Shown here piece by piece: positions 22,078 to 36,000 of a stretch of DNA of 64,000 nucleotides (positions are counted from its first letter, which is position 1; each line of letters opens with the position of its first letter). The DNA is taken from NCBI GenBank assembly GCA_029959195.1, contig CP114123.1, positions 1,612,001 to 1,676,000 on the forward strand, read 5' to 3'. The notes under the pieces are model-generated. The model did not search any database. It saw only the letters and a list, made by a program, of their open reading frames with translations, and was not told the DNA's origin. The translations under genes and the position numbers were made by a program. The stretch is from Dictyophora rubrovolvata (Eukaryota; Basidiomycota; Agaricomycetes; Phallales; Phallaceae).

Positions 22078-24957
22078 TTAAACCACAATTGTGGAAGTAT
22101 AGGTGGTCTCAGGAGATGCATCTGAAATGGCCTTGATTTTTTCTTCGCCATCAAAAATGCTACAAAATTGACAATATCAATGTATAACCTCTCATCAAAA
22201 TAGAGAACTTTGGACTCACGCCGCGGTCTCTTCGAGCGTACGCTAGTAAGGATTATGGATTCGCTCAGTCTCGTTTGAATGAGGGAAGTAATAGCAGACA
22301 CATACCCCTTTAGTCTGAATTCATATGAGATATATGTGTCTACTTAACAAAGAGCATATATTACTTACCTCAACAACAAAAAGCACGACGAAAACGAGCT
22401 CAAAAACCAGCCAACAGCAAAAAACAATATAATACTTCCACTGCAACCTAGTTCAACTCAGTGGGATCGCATATAGAGCATGAGATAATATCATACTTTT
22501 CAAGAGCAATGGGATTAACGTATTGGTTGAAAACAAATGAAGCTGAGATTGCAAAGTAATATATCGTCAGACCCTTAGCTCGGAGAGCGTAGGGCATAAT
22601 TTCAACAGTATACCTGGTCGATCTCTGTCATTATACGTAAATTGAAATCAGTTTAGGCAGACTAACGCTCCGACCAAAGGCGAATAGGCAATCTGAAAAT
22701 ACTGTTAAGCCCGCGAAATAATGTACATATTTCAATCTCCCAATACTCACATCATAGGCAGCGTAGAAAAGGACTGAATATTACACAAATCAATAATCAT
22801 GAAAAAAAAGATGAAGAAACATACATATGAAGGCGATTACGGCATGGGCCAATGTTTTGTCTCCATGTTGTGCATAAAGAGAGGAAAAAACAGTTTGTAA
22901 GGTAAACGTAACCAGCATCCCTTGATGTTTACTTAGAATATTGGATAGATATGAACTGGAGCTACACACACACCAATAGTTGAAGCTATGAACAAGGTGC
23001 GCCTTCCAATACGATCACACAGACATGCCGCCCCGACAGCCATGAGAACATTCTCGACGGAAAGCAGGGCATTAACGAGTAATTGGGTGAATGAGTCCGT
23101 AACTTTTGAAAAAATGTTATGTTTTGATTGAAGAAAACAAGATGGATCATACCTACTTCCTATCGTATCGAAAACCGGGCTGAGATCTGAACCAGCATCA
23201 ATTAAACACGAAATTCCTGCAAAAAGGAAAACTTACAATAAGCCACCAACCCGTTTCCACTCCACTAAAATGATGAACTTAAATATCAACAGCTGATATT
23301 TAAACGGAAACAACATACTTGACTGAAGAATGCAAGTGCTACTACTACCAATAATCGACGTCTGTTGCCAACTGTGGCCAAAAAGTCCCTCCATCCAACT
23401 GATTGGTCCAATTTGATGGCCGTCTTGATTTCTCTAAACTCGTATTGTACGAGTGGGTCTTGTCTAGAGTCAAATCAGATTATTAAAATAGACGGGTGTT
23501 TACGTTGCCAAGAGCTTACTCGTCTCCATCAGCATGGTAGTGAGCCAGGATTCTCAAGGCTTCAGTTTCCCTACACGAAGAGTTAACCTAGATGCATGCG
23601 ATGTATACCAAGGGTTTAACTAACCGTCCTTTATTGATCAGCCACCTTGGACTCTCGGGGCCCAAAAACACAAAAACGATTTGGAACAGTGCCGGAAGGG
23701 CTTGGACGGCCGAGGGAACTCGCCACGCCCAAGAATTAGGAATACGAAATGATCCAAATGTCTTTGAAACATCAGTGCTTGTAAAGTTTTGTCACCAAAA
23801 TTTGAATTTTACCGTCCAAGCAGCCCTGCGAGAAGGAAGGGATCTCAGAGAACTTAACGCGCTGTTCATAAAAGAAAACTTACAGCACCGCACCACCTTG
23901 CCTACATGAAAATGACGACTACATTCAGATGCATGCATACACAACTGCAGACTGCTCACCAAAGAGCGCTGAACATGGAGGTTAATGCAGCACGCTGAGT
24001 AGGATAGGCAATTTCGGTAATTAGCATCTGTAAAATCAGCAAATGAACATGACAGCGTTATTTAAGACCACTATAAGTATTATTTACGGGGGATGCGTTT
24101 GTAGCAAAAGCGGAACCACATCCGACTATTTTGTGTATAAGTGGTACATCGTCACAAAATTATTGAATAACTTACTCAGGAATCTACGCGTATATGCGGT
24201 CAGCATACAAGGCCGAAAAAAAAAAAGAAAATTTGGAACGGGAATCAAAATACCTTGCTGCGATGAAAACGCCGACTGTTTGGCTGGAAGTCTGGATAAT
24301 GGCACCAATGATCATGGTGCAAGCCCCAACGAAGATAGTGAAACGACGACCCATGCCATCGGCAAGATAAGGGAGTATCGGCAGGACGGCTATTCCTCCA
24401 ACACGCTGTATAATTGCCAAAAGAGCCAGCTGCACAGGAGCATCATTAACATTATATAGCATGAAAAAGAGACTGGTTCTGCTTACACGGCTCCCACGAG
24501 GGAAGTCGAAAGATATTTCCCATTGGTTCAACGATTGCAAGCCATCTTTATACATTGATAATTTTGTTGACTGCAAAGAAGATAAACTGTAGCAGACGCA
24601 CTCATCATACTTCCTAATTAGAGACGATAAGGACGAAAGTGAGAAAACCAGAAGACGGAACTTGAGACAGATAGATGACTTTACCATCGTAGCCATCCGC
24701 AAAATTGGCCAGAAGACTGAAAAGAAACGCCATGTATGATGGGACGTCCAAGGAAGAAAAAAGTTTACTCACAGGACGGAAATGTACATGTTCAGCAGCA
24801 CCCGACGCCTGTTAGTGTACCAGGGTTGTTTATCTACGGCTTTGAGAACAGACACGTAAGTCGGACGTTGCTCCTTCATGAAACTCTTCTCCGTTTCAAC
24901 TTCATTATTCTTCTCAGACTCGACGGCAGCTTGGTTCAAGTTGATCGACGACGACAT
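22078..24957 (-). CDS. MFS sugar permease (lactose/hexose transporter type), about 24 exons
   Basis: Start is ATG 24957 (MSSSINLNQ). The longer frame to 25014 begins with GTG. Early exons are 24773-24957, 24685-24716, 24602-24613 (12 nt), 24487-24545, 24254-24429 and 24176-24183 (8 nt). The last codon is at 22078. Spliced motifs match sugar porters throughout: GYDGSMMNGLQSLNQW, ADGMGRR, ITEIAYPTQRAALTSMF, WAWRVPSALQALPALFQ, GPESPRWLI, SQWSGNGLVAYYLS, CDRIGRR, EIMPYALRAKG, FNQYVNPIAL, and VETKGRTLEE at the end. Twelve membrane segments are expected. The many tiny exons read in frame with no stop, so the gene looks intact. The sugar carried is not determined. It is divergent from the thioesterase gene. 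Confidence 0.88.
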
Positions 24958-25328
24958 TGCCAGCAAAGACAGCTCTGCTGGAACAATGAACTCAGGTTCG
25001 AAAACGTCTCTCACTGGGAAAAGAGTAATGACTCGTTTAATGAAACAGTACCGTAAGATAATTTATAAATCATTTACCGTGACAGCAACGTGAGATATCG
25101 AAGTCAAAGGGAGGAGAAGAAGCTTGAGCCTCGGTGGATATGCATGACAAAGCATAATTTAGTAAGGGCCCAAGGAACGATTACAACCAGAGTGCATTGA
25201 AATCCCGGGCTTAACACCTGACAAGGGTTGGACCGGCCTGGTTATGACTGTCACATGATATCAGCACTCTTTGATAAAAACCCGGTCCATCATCTACGCC
25301 GACCTTCAACTTTCTGCAAACACAATCA
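24958..25328. promoter_or_regulatory. Divergent promoter region of permease and thioesterase genes
   Basis: 371 bp between opposing start codons. I see no recognisable binding-site pattern or gene. Confidence 0.4.
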
Positions 25329-26760
25329 ATGTCAGAACAAATTGACCAAGACGAACATCCTCTAATTTCTGCTAATCTCGAAGTTGAACAACTCGACGTT
25401 ACGTTATATCGAAGCAGGTCCCTCTTCATTCCCGAGAATGCTCGCGGTGTCTTCGGCGGTCAAGTAATCTCTCAAGCACTTGTCTCGGCAACCAAAACAG
25501 TTGATCCAGCTTACACGGTGCACGTAAGTCTTCTTCAACCAGTCGCTTCTTTTCTTTCGCTAAAACACGGCGCAGTCGTTACATGTACGTCAACTCGGAA
25601 GCCATTCAAGTTCTCATTGTCCTCAGTTTTCTCTCTCTTCTCTTTCCGGTCCGATCTAGTGTTATTTCCTCCTCAGTGCTTCCGCGGCTATTCCTTTGAT
25701 CTACTTCGTCGAAAAAGTCCGCCATGGACGAACGTACACCACTCGTTCCGTCAAAGCCTCCCAGTCCGGGAAGTTAGTTTTCATCATGATCTGCTCATTT
25801 CAGAAGCCAGAACCTCGCCAGCTCTCCCTTCAAATTCCAATGCCAAATAATGTTCCCAACCCAGAGGTGTTGGTACCTGACGAGACGCGTTTTCACGAGG
25901 CAAGTGTCAATGAGAAGGATCCAAGATTACGAGAAATATTCGCAATGTACAGCAACGTGCGTATTACAAGTTTTTTTTTTTTTGGAAAAAAATTATTAAA
26001 TTCATTTTATTAAGGCTCGGAGACGTTCACCAATTGAAATACGAGCAGCCGGAGAGAACCTAACTGACGACGGAGTTTATACCCGCATGTGGTGGATGCG
26101 AGTATGTCCGTCATTTATTCGTCAACAACTCGAATGACAACTTTTTTGTTAGGTCAGAAGCTCACGAGGAATGCCTGACAAATTCGAGCAGTCCTTCCAA
26201 AAAGTATTGCGTTTTCCACTACACCGCCGCGTTTTTCATTCACTCATACGTTAACTAGTGTATTCTGGCTTACATATCCGACTTGAATTTGTATGTTTGC
26301 AATACTAGACTGTCAGTACGCTAACATACTTATGTGCATCGATATTTTTTTTCCAGTGTAAGCACCGTCGCCCGAACATTAGGGCTTACTCGAACTGGTC
26401 CACGGCGACAAACCATGGGAAGCTCTCTCGACCATAGCATTTTCTATTACAGCGATGATATTGATTGTGCAGAATGGATACTCTATGTCGTATGTCTTCA
26501 TTTCACCGCTAGCATTCAAAGGTTTAAAATCAATCCTTAGATGACGTCACCCGTAGCTGGTGGTGGTCGAGGGGTTGTGATTGGCCATGTGATTATTCCC
26601 ATTGAAATCGTGGTTCATATACTGACCCTTCACTCAGCTGTACGCCCAAGGAGGTAAACTAATTGCTGTGACGACGCAAGAAGGACTCGCTCGTATCGAT
26701 CCTCAGCGCTTTGACGAGGCGCAGCAAGAACAGCAAGAATTCCTGAAAGCTCGATTGTAA
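25329..26760 (+). CDS. TES1: Acyl-CoA thioesterase II (TesB/ACOT8 type), probably peroxisomal
   Basis: Nine exons: 25329-25523, 25576-25584, 25660-25956, 26015-26101, 26153-26203, 26259-26290, 26357-26489, 26541-26588 and 26638-26760 (975 nt, 324 residues). The double hot-dog fold is evident: ARGVFGGQVISQALVSA, YFLLSASAAIPLIYFVEKV, GRTYTTRSVKA and FIMICSFQKPEP in the first half, and MGSSLDHSIFYY and GKLIAVTTQEGL (acidic and Gln active-site blocks) in the second. The final tripeptide ARL fits a type 1 peroxisomal targeting signal. Exon 2 is 9 nt (TCGTTACAT) and restores the conserved SLH before CYFLL. The enzyme hydrolyses acyl-CoA in fatty-acid metabolism. Confidence 0.93.
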
Positions 26761-27065
26761 TCGTCAAAGCTTCATCATTGGGTCGCCGAGCTATCACAGC
26801 CGTTATTTAGTTCTTCATTCGGCCTCGATGCATACAAGTGAACAATATGGTTTTATACACATGAAAATGAAGAAAGAAGATGGTGTAATGTGTTCTACTA
26901 CATGGAAAAGGTAACCGATAATACAACTAGATACCAGTACAAACTGTTCGGAGATGCATGCGTCATAAATAGATGGAATATATGAATTAGCCCAAAAAGC
27001 AAGACAACAACAGCCTCGGTAAAGAATGAGAGAAAAGTAAACTAGACAAGAACCCCAAGCGATAA
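26761..27065. other. Intergenic between convergent thioesterase and RICTOR genes
   Basis: 305 bp shared 3' flank. Nothing recognisable. Confidence 0.5.
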
Positions 27066-30000
27066 TCAGGCGTCGAATCCAACATACCTTTGAAGAGGCT
27101 CCAAGCGCAAACTCGGGGGTTCCTCTTCTTCCGTATGCTTTGTGTGTTCATGACCCTCATCGATGTCTAGTACAACCTGCGTTACCATAAAATCAGTTAC
27201 GATCAGTGTATTCTCTCAAGGTTATATATATAGCCCAAACAAACCTCGTATTCATCGGCTTTCTGTATTGTCCGAATCATTGTTAAAGGTCGCTCCGTTT
27301 TATCGCGACGCATGTTCAAGGGCTGCACGCGCATTGATTTGCCATATGTGTTGAGGGCGTTAATAGTCTCCGCATCAAATTGGACATCAAATAGATCAAA
27401 GATATACCGGCGAACAGGTAGGCGGTAACGTTGCTTAGAGATCGTCTGCAATGCCCGATAAAACAACGGGATGGAGCTGAAAATAGCTTTTGTTTCTGGT
27501 CGAGCTTTCAGGCTAACGAATAGAAAGGTCAGTTCGAAAAGAACCCCGAGAAAGGGTAGGACAACATACCGGACCAAAATACGAGAAGCTGCATTGGCAA
27601 TTACATTGTTGCCAAGATTGTAAATAGCGGTTAGAGCATCTCGTTCAATTGAACTCGAGGGAGGTGGTAGTAACACTTCTGGGCCATCTTTTATAGGAGG
27701 AGGCTCCCAAGCGGGGATCTTCAAACACTGTCAGTTTGTTAATCTAATAAATGAGACGTGCCCGCCTACAGAAACAAAATCTTCAATGTTTACTGGAACT
27801 GCCAGCCCAGTTGGCATTCCAAGGGGTGTTGTCGTGGCTTCCCATCCGTAATCATCAAGAAGCTCTGCTCCTAAAACAGTAGAGGATATCAACCCCAAAA
27901 CAAAAAAGCAGGTTCTAAACCAATATCAGATACTTTCTCATTTCAAAAATAAAATGCTTCCCATTACCCTCTTATTGAAAGTACTTCCGAGTTGCGTGCT
28001 ATGTCAGCGATGGTAGGTATCAATTCTTCTTCCTCCATAAATGGAAGCCCAGATTCCGTAGCACCAATGTTTCCCTTATTACAGGTGTTTATCTCAGCTT
28101 ACCCACTTTCAGTTAAAAAAACTTACCACAGCCCAAAGAACACTTTTGAGCTTTAAAATCAAATCAAAATCTTCTTTCTCATGTCCATGTTGACGAATGA
28201 AGTGCGAAAATTCAGCAAAATGTCCCTTTTCGTTGAGAATTTCACACCCCATTGGCGTTTTTGCCATTGCACCGTAAAAATGGGCCGGAACCGTACCGTC
28301 AAAGACACCTCTTCAAAAACATTAACCACATTACTATGAGTTTAATGTTGGCTTACATGTCTTCTTCCTCCTCTAAGCCATTCGAGTTGAATGCCTTCGA
28401 GAGATATTGTTCTATACGAATCACATAGTGATAATTGCGTTCCTGGAGACATCAGCCAACTGTCAGCACTTTCGTAGCGATTTTCTAAAAGACATACATG
28501 AAACCAGGTATCCATTTCCCGCTCAATATAATGGCTGTGAAGAAGGTATTCGAACCCAACAGGTGTGGACATAAACCTGAAAGAACAAGCCGTGGTTTAA
28601 ACCATATTAATTTAATTTGAGTCTTAAAAACAACACAAACTTTAGCAGCAGCGGGTCTCCAATCTCGCCTAGATGATCCAAAGTAGGTTGTAACTCAACA
28701 GTAAGATTCAAGATTTCTGGAGATTCGCAAGCTTCCTCCAAGGTTCGGACGGCTAGTTCGCATACTTCGGCACTCGGATCATACAGCTGTGTTAATAACA
28801 ACGGAAGTGCCCAGGTGCTGGCTTTGAAAGAGGTTTGTAGAAGATGTCCCAGATACTCGGTTGCGTACATCCGGACCTCCTATTTACAAGATTAGGCGGT
28901 CCCGAAATGAGGACGCATGACACTTACGATGAAGGGACAAGTCAATGCTTTCGAAAGAATCAATCTAGCGTGACTATCTCTAAAGGGAGGAATGATTGAG
29001 CCAGGAATAAATACAGAGAAGAACACGTACGTAGAATAATCAAGTGCGGGAATGATCTCTTTAATAATATCCTCTCTTCCTGGCAGTTCTGTCACTTGAT
29101 ATAACGCTGTGAATAGATGAAACCGTTCCAATAACCTTAAGGTTTATCGGTGAATTCAAATTTAATACCAAAAGGTTTCTTAAAAGATACACTGACTCTA
29201 TTCCTTCCGGTGATCTACTTAGGACACCAATCATTTCGAGGTAGGCATATGTTAAAGTTGTTTCAATCCGCCGTCTTGAGAGCACGGGATTTGTCGGAGC
29301 TTTACCATTAATCTAGTGGAAGAATTGTCTAAGTCTATTTTGAAATGATTAATTAATCAACTTACGGGATCAAGTTCCGCAAAACATTCGAGAACTTGAC
29401 TAAGCAAGGGATCTTCAGCAAGGAAACGTCTGCCTTCGGCATGCTTTAACAAAGTCGTCAATAGCCCGTTAGCAAACCGGACCCATTTATGATTGGCCTA
29501 AAAATGATTGAGGTATGCGGAAAGTGACAGTTAGGACGTGAACCCACTCGTGTTTTAGACAAGTTAGAGAAACGATGGCTGTACGGATGGAAAAATGTCA
29601 TGAGTTTCCTCCCCCATTTAGCAACTCTGAACGCCTCTTCAAGTCGTTTAGGATTCAAAAATGGTCCTTCAAGCAAGTCCATGAGAATTTCGTAGTTCCA
29701 TTGTGTTTGATCCCGGGTAAGCATCACCTTGTGTCAAAGCATTAGACGTACAAAAAGAAAAGCTCTTATGTGAAACAAACCTGGGTTTCGAGTAATAAAT
29801 TTTGAAACACTTTATCATCCATCTGCATACCGAGCGTCATCTTATTTTGGTCGATTTGACGTTGATTACGTCGCATCGACTCTTCCACAGAGTTTGCTCT
29901 TTTCGCGGGTATTAAGTCACACCATTTATTTGTTCTTTGTCAGATTGCGCTTACCGGGGTCTACCATCTTTATATGTCAAAGGTTGAAGTCTTGTTTTAT

Positions 30001-32814
30001 TCCGATTAAAACTGTCCAAGGATGCTAGTGCAGTGGTGCCTATAATCCTATTAGGCCCACTTGAATAATCCGCTGCAAGATCAAAGATTCTCGGTAAAGT
30101 CTGTTTCATATATTCTTAAGTAATGTATCCAGGTATATAGACGTTGAGGGTATACTTGAATTTTGGACGCAACCGACAACGGTAACACTCGATTTGCTAG
30201 CTGCAGAACCTCTCCAATTAGCAAGGTCGCTTTTCGCGCTAGTGCGGGGTCAATCTCTGATTCCTGTAGCATTCCTGTTAAAGCCTACAGAGAGAAAAAA
30301 AACAGTATCAGTTCTGCAAAGTTCATCAGCTAGAACTGTCGAAATATCCCACATCTAGGAGACCGGCTTTGACTAAAGCGAGAAGTAATAGACTAAAATA
30401 CTGATCAATAAGGGTGAATCGATTTGAAACTTTGGAGGACGAGTCTTGATGTGTTGATGATTTAGCAGGGCTAAGTTTACTGCGGCCATATACTACAGTA
30501 GGCAGCTGTAAGCGAAGGATTACTTAAAAGACGGATGGGTGAACATCACAGACATGTTAAACGTCTTCCATCAATAAAGGTCTGGTACCATTCGGGTGTT
30601 TTAATGTTCAGTAACTCGAAAAATATATCCAAGATCATTTCCTAACATCACCAACTTGAGGACATTGTACTTTTGAACAAAATCGAATACATACGCGGTT
30701 TTGAAGACTAGGTATTCGCAAACTATCAACTGTCGAACGAATGCCTTGCATATTGTTCATGCAGAGATACATCAAGCCTATTTTGACGTAAGAACGTAGA
30801 AAAAACACATCAGACGGGGGCTTACCGCTAAAGCTGCGTAACATGACCTGAATGATTTTACTACATAACTTGATCTTTTCGACGTGGTCTTCTCCCTTCC
30901 CGTAAGCATCCGTAATCCCGGAAAGAACATTCTACAAAAGTAAGCCATGATGACTTTTCTCGAACTCCATAGCAAAACGTACCTCAAGATCTACGTCAGG
31001 ACGTAGATAAACCCTAGTCCTGGGTGCATCAACGATAGACAAGAATGCGGACACAATTAATGGTGCCAGCTCTACGGGACCATCAGAAATGGCCTGGATA
31101 AGACTTCGGATACCGTCCGTTCTATACATCAGTTCAATATCGATCAAAACTAAAGTTCCAAAAAAGATTTAAAAATGTCGGATTGACGATTAAAAGAGCT
31201 TACGAATTTCAGCTAATGTTACTAAACAAACGCCTTTAAAGGGATCCTCCGATTGATCAGCGATAGCAATTACTGCTCGAATAACAGCTTCGGAGATGGG
31301 GATGGAGCCACAGCCGGCTCCAGAACGTCGTTCGGATATGCTATTGCTTACATTGGCCATAGCACGAATAAGCATTATTGCCTGTTCTTTTTCCAAATGA
31401 TGTTTATTGTCCCGAGCGAGCGACCTTGGGAACACTCGGTTGTCAGTCTTTCCCAATATTATTACAAGAGCATTGAAACACACCGAACCAAAAACCAATC
31501 CAACCCAAACTCATGAAAGCGTTGTGTCCCTTCTGGGCTAATAATGACGTAGCGAAGCAGGCGATAAGCAGACGTTCGTGATTCCTTCGATGCAGAATCA
31601 GCTAGCGCTGGAATAAGTCTGACGGTATAAATATAAGTCCATTGCGGGAGGAAAATTATATTATCATAACCTACGCTCTCATCAATTCCTTGGCATCAAC
31701 CTCATACCTAACTCTGTGGTTTCGTTTGAGAGCAGATAGCAGAGTCTCAATGGCCTCAATTCTCGACTTGTCAACCTCTGGATCGAATATAGGGGGAGAA
31801 GGAGCTGAAATGGGTGAAACAGGTGCGAGACGCGGTGACCGGGGAGAGACAGAGTGCGCTGGTCGCGAATGAACGACTAGTCGTGCTATTTGTGCGGTCG
31901 CAAGAGTCATTGCCGTTCGAAAGTCATCTGCGGTACTTGTAAGACAAGTGAATTAGGTAATTTGACAGAGAATAAAACCTTTATCTGCAAAGTCCTCTCT
32001 TGACTTTTTAGCCGCGATATTTGCTTTCCGTTTTCCGTACGTGTAGTGGGGGGGATTACTTTCGGTTACAATGACAGGTTTTTTCTTCGGGGCACGTGCT
32101 ATATGAAACTACGATCAAGACACGCGAAGAAACAAAAGAGAGAAAAGAAAATGAACATACGAGGGGCGCGGACTTCATCTAACTTCTTGGAGATAGCTTC
32201 AATATTCTTTCGAGCAGCGAACAACTCCGATTCGAGATTTCTTCGCAATTCCTCCCCAAGATCCTACAAGAAAGGTGGTGCGGCTTAATGTTTTGATAGA
32301 GACGGAATAAGGTTCAATTATACGAACATTGGGGTGGAGCTCCAAGAGGTTCTCTGCGCCATCCCTGATCCTAGTGAAAACACCCAATTCCTGAAGAAGT
32401 ATTTCAGTCTGTGGAAATGATTCACCACATCATTCAGCATCAGCATTCCACGATTCGGTTGACAAAACGTGCCTGTTCATGCGGATCCTTTCCTTCCAGC
32501 TTTGGAAAGTCATATAAATTCGGCGAATTGTACAGAGTCGCATTGGGCGAGCTGTAATCGCTGTCCATGGGGTGATTGTCTTCGCTTGAACGGCGAGAGC
32601 CAGTTTCGTCGCCACCAACAGCTACAGGCATTGAGTTATTATCTGGAATGTGGCTGGCACGAGCACTGAACAGCGTCAAAAGCCTTGTGCCTCCTTCCAG
32701 AGGCCATGGCTAGGTCCGGGTATGGCAACTCACTCCCACGCCTAAATTTAGGGCTTTGAAGCTGTGCTGTCGTTCCCATTTCTCTGTCAAGAATTCTTTA
32801 CGAAAATCAGCCAT
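27066..32814 (-). CDS. RICTOR: TORC2 subunit Rictor (Avo3/Ste16)
   Basis: A many-exon gene of 5.7 kb. Start ATG 32814 gives MADFRKEFLTEKWERQ. The stop is at 27066 after EPLQRYVGFDA. An HR1-type coiled coil near the N terminus (GEELRRNLESELFAARKNIE) is usual in fungal Rictor. The armadillo-like N region follows (ASKESRTSAYRLLRYVIISP, EQAIMLIRAMANVSN, SEDPFKGVCLVTLAEI). The diagnostic C-terminal block reads LGEIGDPLLLKF, STPVGFEYLLHSHYIEREMD and WALPLLLTQLYDPSAEVCELA. Rictor scaffolds TORC2, which phosphorylates AGC kinases and controls actin and membrane growth. I did not resolve every junction. The first intron, near 32680-32740, is the least certain. Confidence 0.9.
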
Positions 32815-33025
32815 GGTGCAAATGTGAACTTTATCCACAAATCAGTGTCGTCGTATTTCATCTATAGCAGTAGCCTAAATAGTTCCGAATTCTACGTATT
32901 CTCTGTGGAATTACCGTAAAATCACCCAACTTAATAGAAGAGTCAACTTCATCAGTCCCAAGACACTATACGTATCACCGCTGTCAATCTTTAGCAGGAT
33001 TAAAAAAAGTAGATTACCCACCCGA

Positions 33026-36000
33026 CTACCTATCCATGCCTCCCTCAGGCTCCTCTTCTTTGTCCTCCTCATCTGCATCTACCCCCAAAACCGTTTGCAA
33101 TAGTCCCTTCACATCGAAATCTTCATCCTCGTCAATTCTCTTCAGATCTGCGGCAAGGTCCCACGCCAAAAACCGCCGGCAAACAGCTTCAGCATTTTCG
33201 AGGTCCTCCTCTTCCTTGGCCGTCATTTTCTCATCTATAATCTCCTGGATAGCATGTCGCGTAACCGCGTCCGTGATTTTTCGTGCTCGTTCGACGACGT
33301 TTGCTTGTATGCCGAATGCTAAAGCACACTGCGCAGCGTAGGAGTTTAAGCAGAGCCCCGGTGCAGCCCTTCATATGATCAAATTAGATTCTAAAGTGCG
33401 AGTGAACGAGATAAACAAACCTACTTGTACAAATATGTGATCGATTCTCCTTGCTGAAGCATAATTCCTGCTCTTCCTTGCTCCTCATCACCCTCAGTAC
33501 AAATATCCCCATTAATGCTGGTCAATAAAACCTGCATATGAACAAATGAAATTGGCAGAGCAGAGGGCGAAATCAGCTCCTCCTCATCCCTAAACACTTC
33601 ATGAAAATGCGTGGCTATAAGCGTACGAGGACAGCGAGGTCCTAATTCAAGTAGATATTTTACAAGACCGCAAAAAAGACCTGCGCCATCTAAATAATTA
33701 ATATAGAAAGAAGAAAAAACATTAAAATTCAATATGCTGAGGGAAAATAACGATCCTGCGCGAACCTGCGGCCAACGTCCCTTTCCCGAACTCATCAATA
33801 ATCAGCAAGGACCGAGGAGTCATGTTTCTCAGTGCAATCGAAACTTGATTGAGGTCGATCATGAAAGCCGATTGAACCTGAGGAGTATGAATTACGATAC
33901 CGCCATTTACTGGAGGAGTAAGCCACGAAAATACTTTTGAAACGGATTCTCTCGTTTGAATACGCCCGAAAACTAGGTTGAACAGCAATTGTTAGCTAGG
34001 AAATCAATTTATCCCGTTCTCAAAGTTTACTTTTATCAACAATCCCAATTTTTGCATATGATGCGGGCACGAAGCTTGAACACACTCCATCAAATAAAAC
34101 TTCTTTCCATCACAATATAGGGTCGCTCACCATCCGATCTTATCCAGTTTGTCAGTTTAAAAACTCGCTATAATAACGAGACAAACCTGAGCCATAAACG
34201 CAATCAAAGCAGCCTAAACATGTACATAAGAACCAAATTTCAAATATGAAGGAACTGACGGACCTGTTTCAAATAAACACTCTTTCCACACGCATTCGCT
34301 CCTGTGCATATAACAACACTCCTCTCTTTCGACATTATATTTTCCTCAATCTGGTCCTCGGTATTTTCATCCACCGAGTCTACTTCCATCTCAGTATTTT
34401 CACCTAAACCAAGGCCTTTACCCCCGACAACATGAAGATCGTTGGCAACAAAGGTATCAACGACTTGTTCATGAAGCGGGTGTCTAACATCAGTCAATAA
34501 ACAGAGTTAAATCTCATAATTGAGAAGACTCACCGACCCTTTCTGATATCAAGGACACTATCTTCCACAACCTCCGGACGCACATAATCATAGATTTTGG
34601 ACACGTGAGCAAAAGCAAGAAGACTAAAGGCTCGCGTGAATGGTCAGTGCCAGGAAGATTTCGAAGCGATGCAACTTGCTCACCAATCTAATTCTGCGCA
34701 TACATCCACAATAGCAAGAACCATGTCTTTGTGGCACAAGAATTTGTCCTCCAAATTATGAATGATTTCGATTTCACGATCTAAAGGAAACGGAAATGAG
34801 GAAAGCATGTATCAACGAAAAATATGGCTGCTTGCCAAAACGTACCAACAATAGTGGGGTGTAAGTCCCCTATGTGTTCGTCCAGATCTGAACGAAAGAG
34901 ATTCATACCTTTGATTCAAAGACATTGTTGACCGCGATGCCTTACCGTGCATTTTAGCGGATTTGAAGAAAGCACTTTGTCTATAGGATTTTAATCTTTG
35001 AAACCAACTCCATTAGATTCAAAGACTACATACTCTGTGAAAAACTATAGACGTAAGGTTAACATCGTATTTTTAGCATCTTATGGCCAAACCTCACCTG
35101 ATAAATGAATCGATCTCCACTCCTTGTCAAAGGAGGCTCAGGAATTTGAATCCCATCTTCGTTTTCCCATTCGTCGCGAAGCGGGATGCATATCAGGAAA
35201 CCTTCGAAAAGAAGGAAAGAATAGAACCAATGGGGAAGAGGGTGAAAATAGGGAGTTCGATAAGTAACTTTTTTTTGAGGTCGCAACGTCAACGAACCAA
35301 GTTGGGGAAAATAAACCACATTCAATGATTCGGCGTAATCAGGAGGAACCTCCGCTGCTATTTGTGTTGCTATATTTGACTGGGTGTACAATGGAGGAAC
35401 AAGTTCCGAGTATGAAAGTATAAGACTGCCAGTGAGAAGTGGAAAAACTATCCCTTCTCACCAATAATGAATCCAGCCCACTTAGCATCATCTTCCACTC
35501 GTCCAATTCCTCATCGATGTGTGGCCGGACGACCATCCTACCTGCGGTACGAGACATTTCCCAATCGATCTATCGAATTTTTTAATTTTATTGAGAGTCA
35601 GGTGCCTTTTGGTGGCCCGTACTTACAATCTCATTCATCTCACCTCCGATCTTTCGTATCAATGACATATCCAGCACAGAAAACAGCTAGTGAAATTACT
35701 AATCACAGTTTTTGAAGGTAGACAAGTAAAACTCACTTTCTCTACGACTTCAATCTTTACTTGTTCCATTTCATCTTCCGTGCTACCCCCAAAAAGTTCA
35801 AGCAGTGAATCATACAAGTTCGAAATACTTTCTATACACTAAGGTTTGGTCAGTTCGTCAGACGCAAAGTGAGATGTATGATAATAATAAATGGATTAAG
35901 CAGGTCTAGGGAAAATCCTGCCCACCTTTCGAATCGCATTCCACTCTCTTACGCCTGCGGAACCGGTGGTCATTTTGGAAATGGCGCTATGGACAGATCC

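Noticed and set aside
24958-25014. N-terminal extension of the sugar permease
   Set aside because: It starts with GTG; the ATG at 24957 is in a good context.
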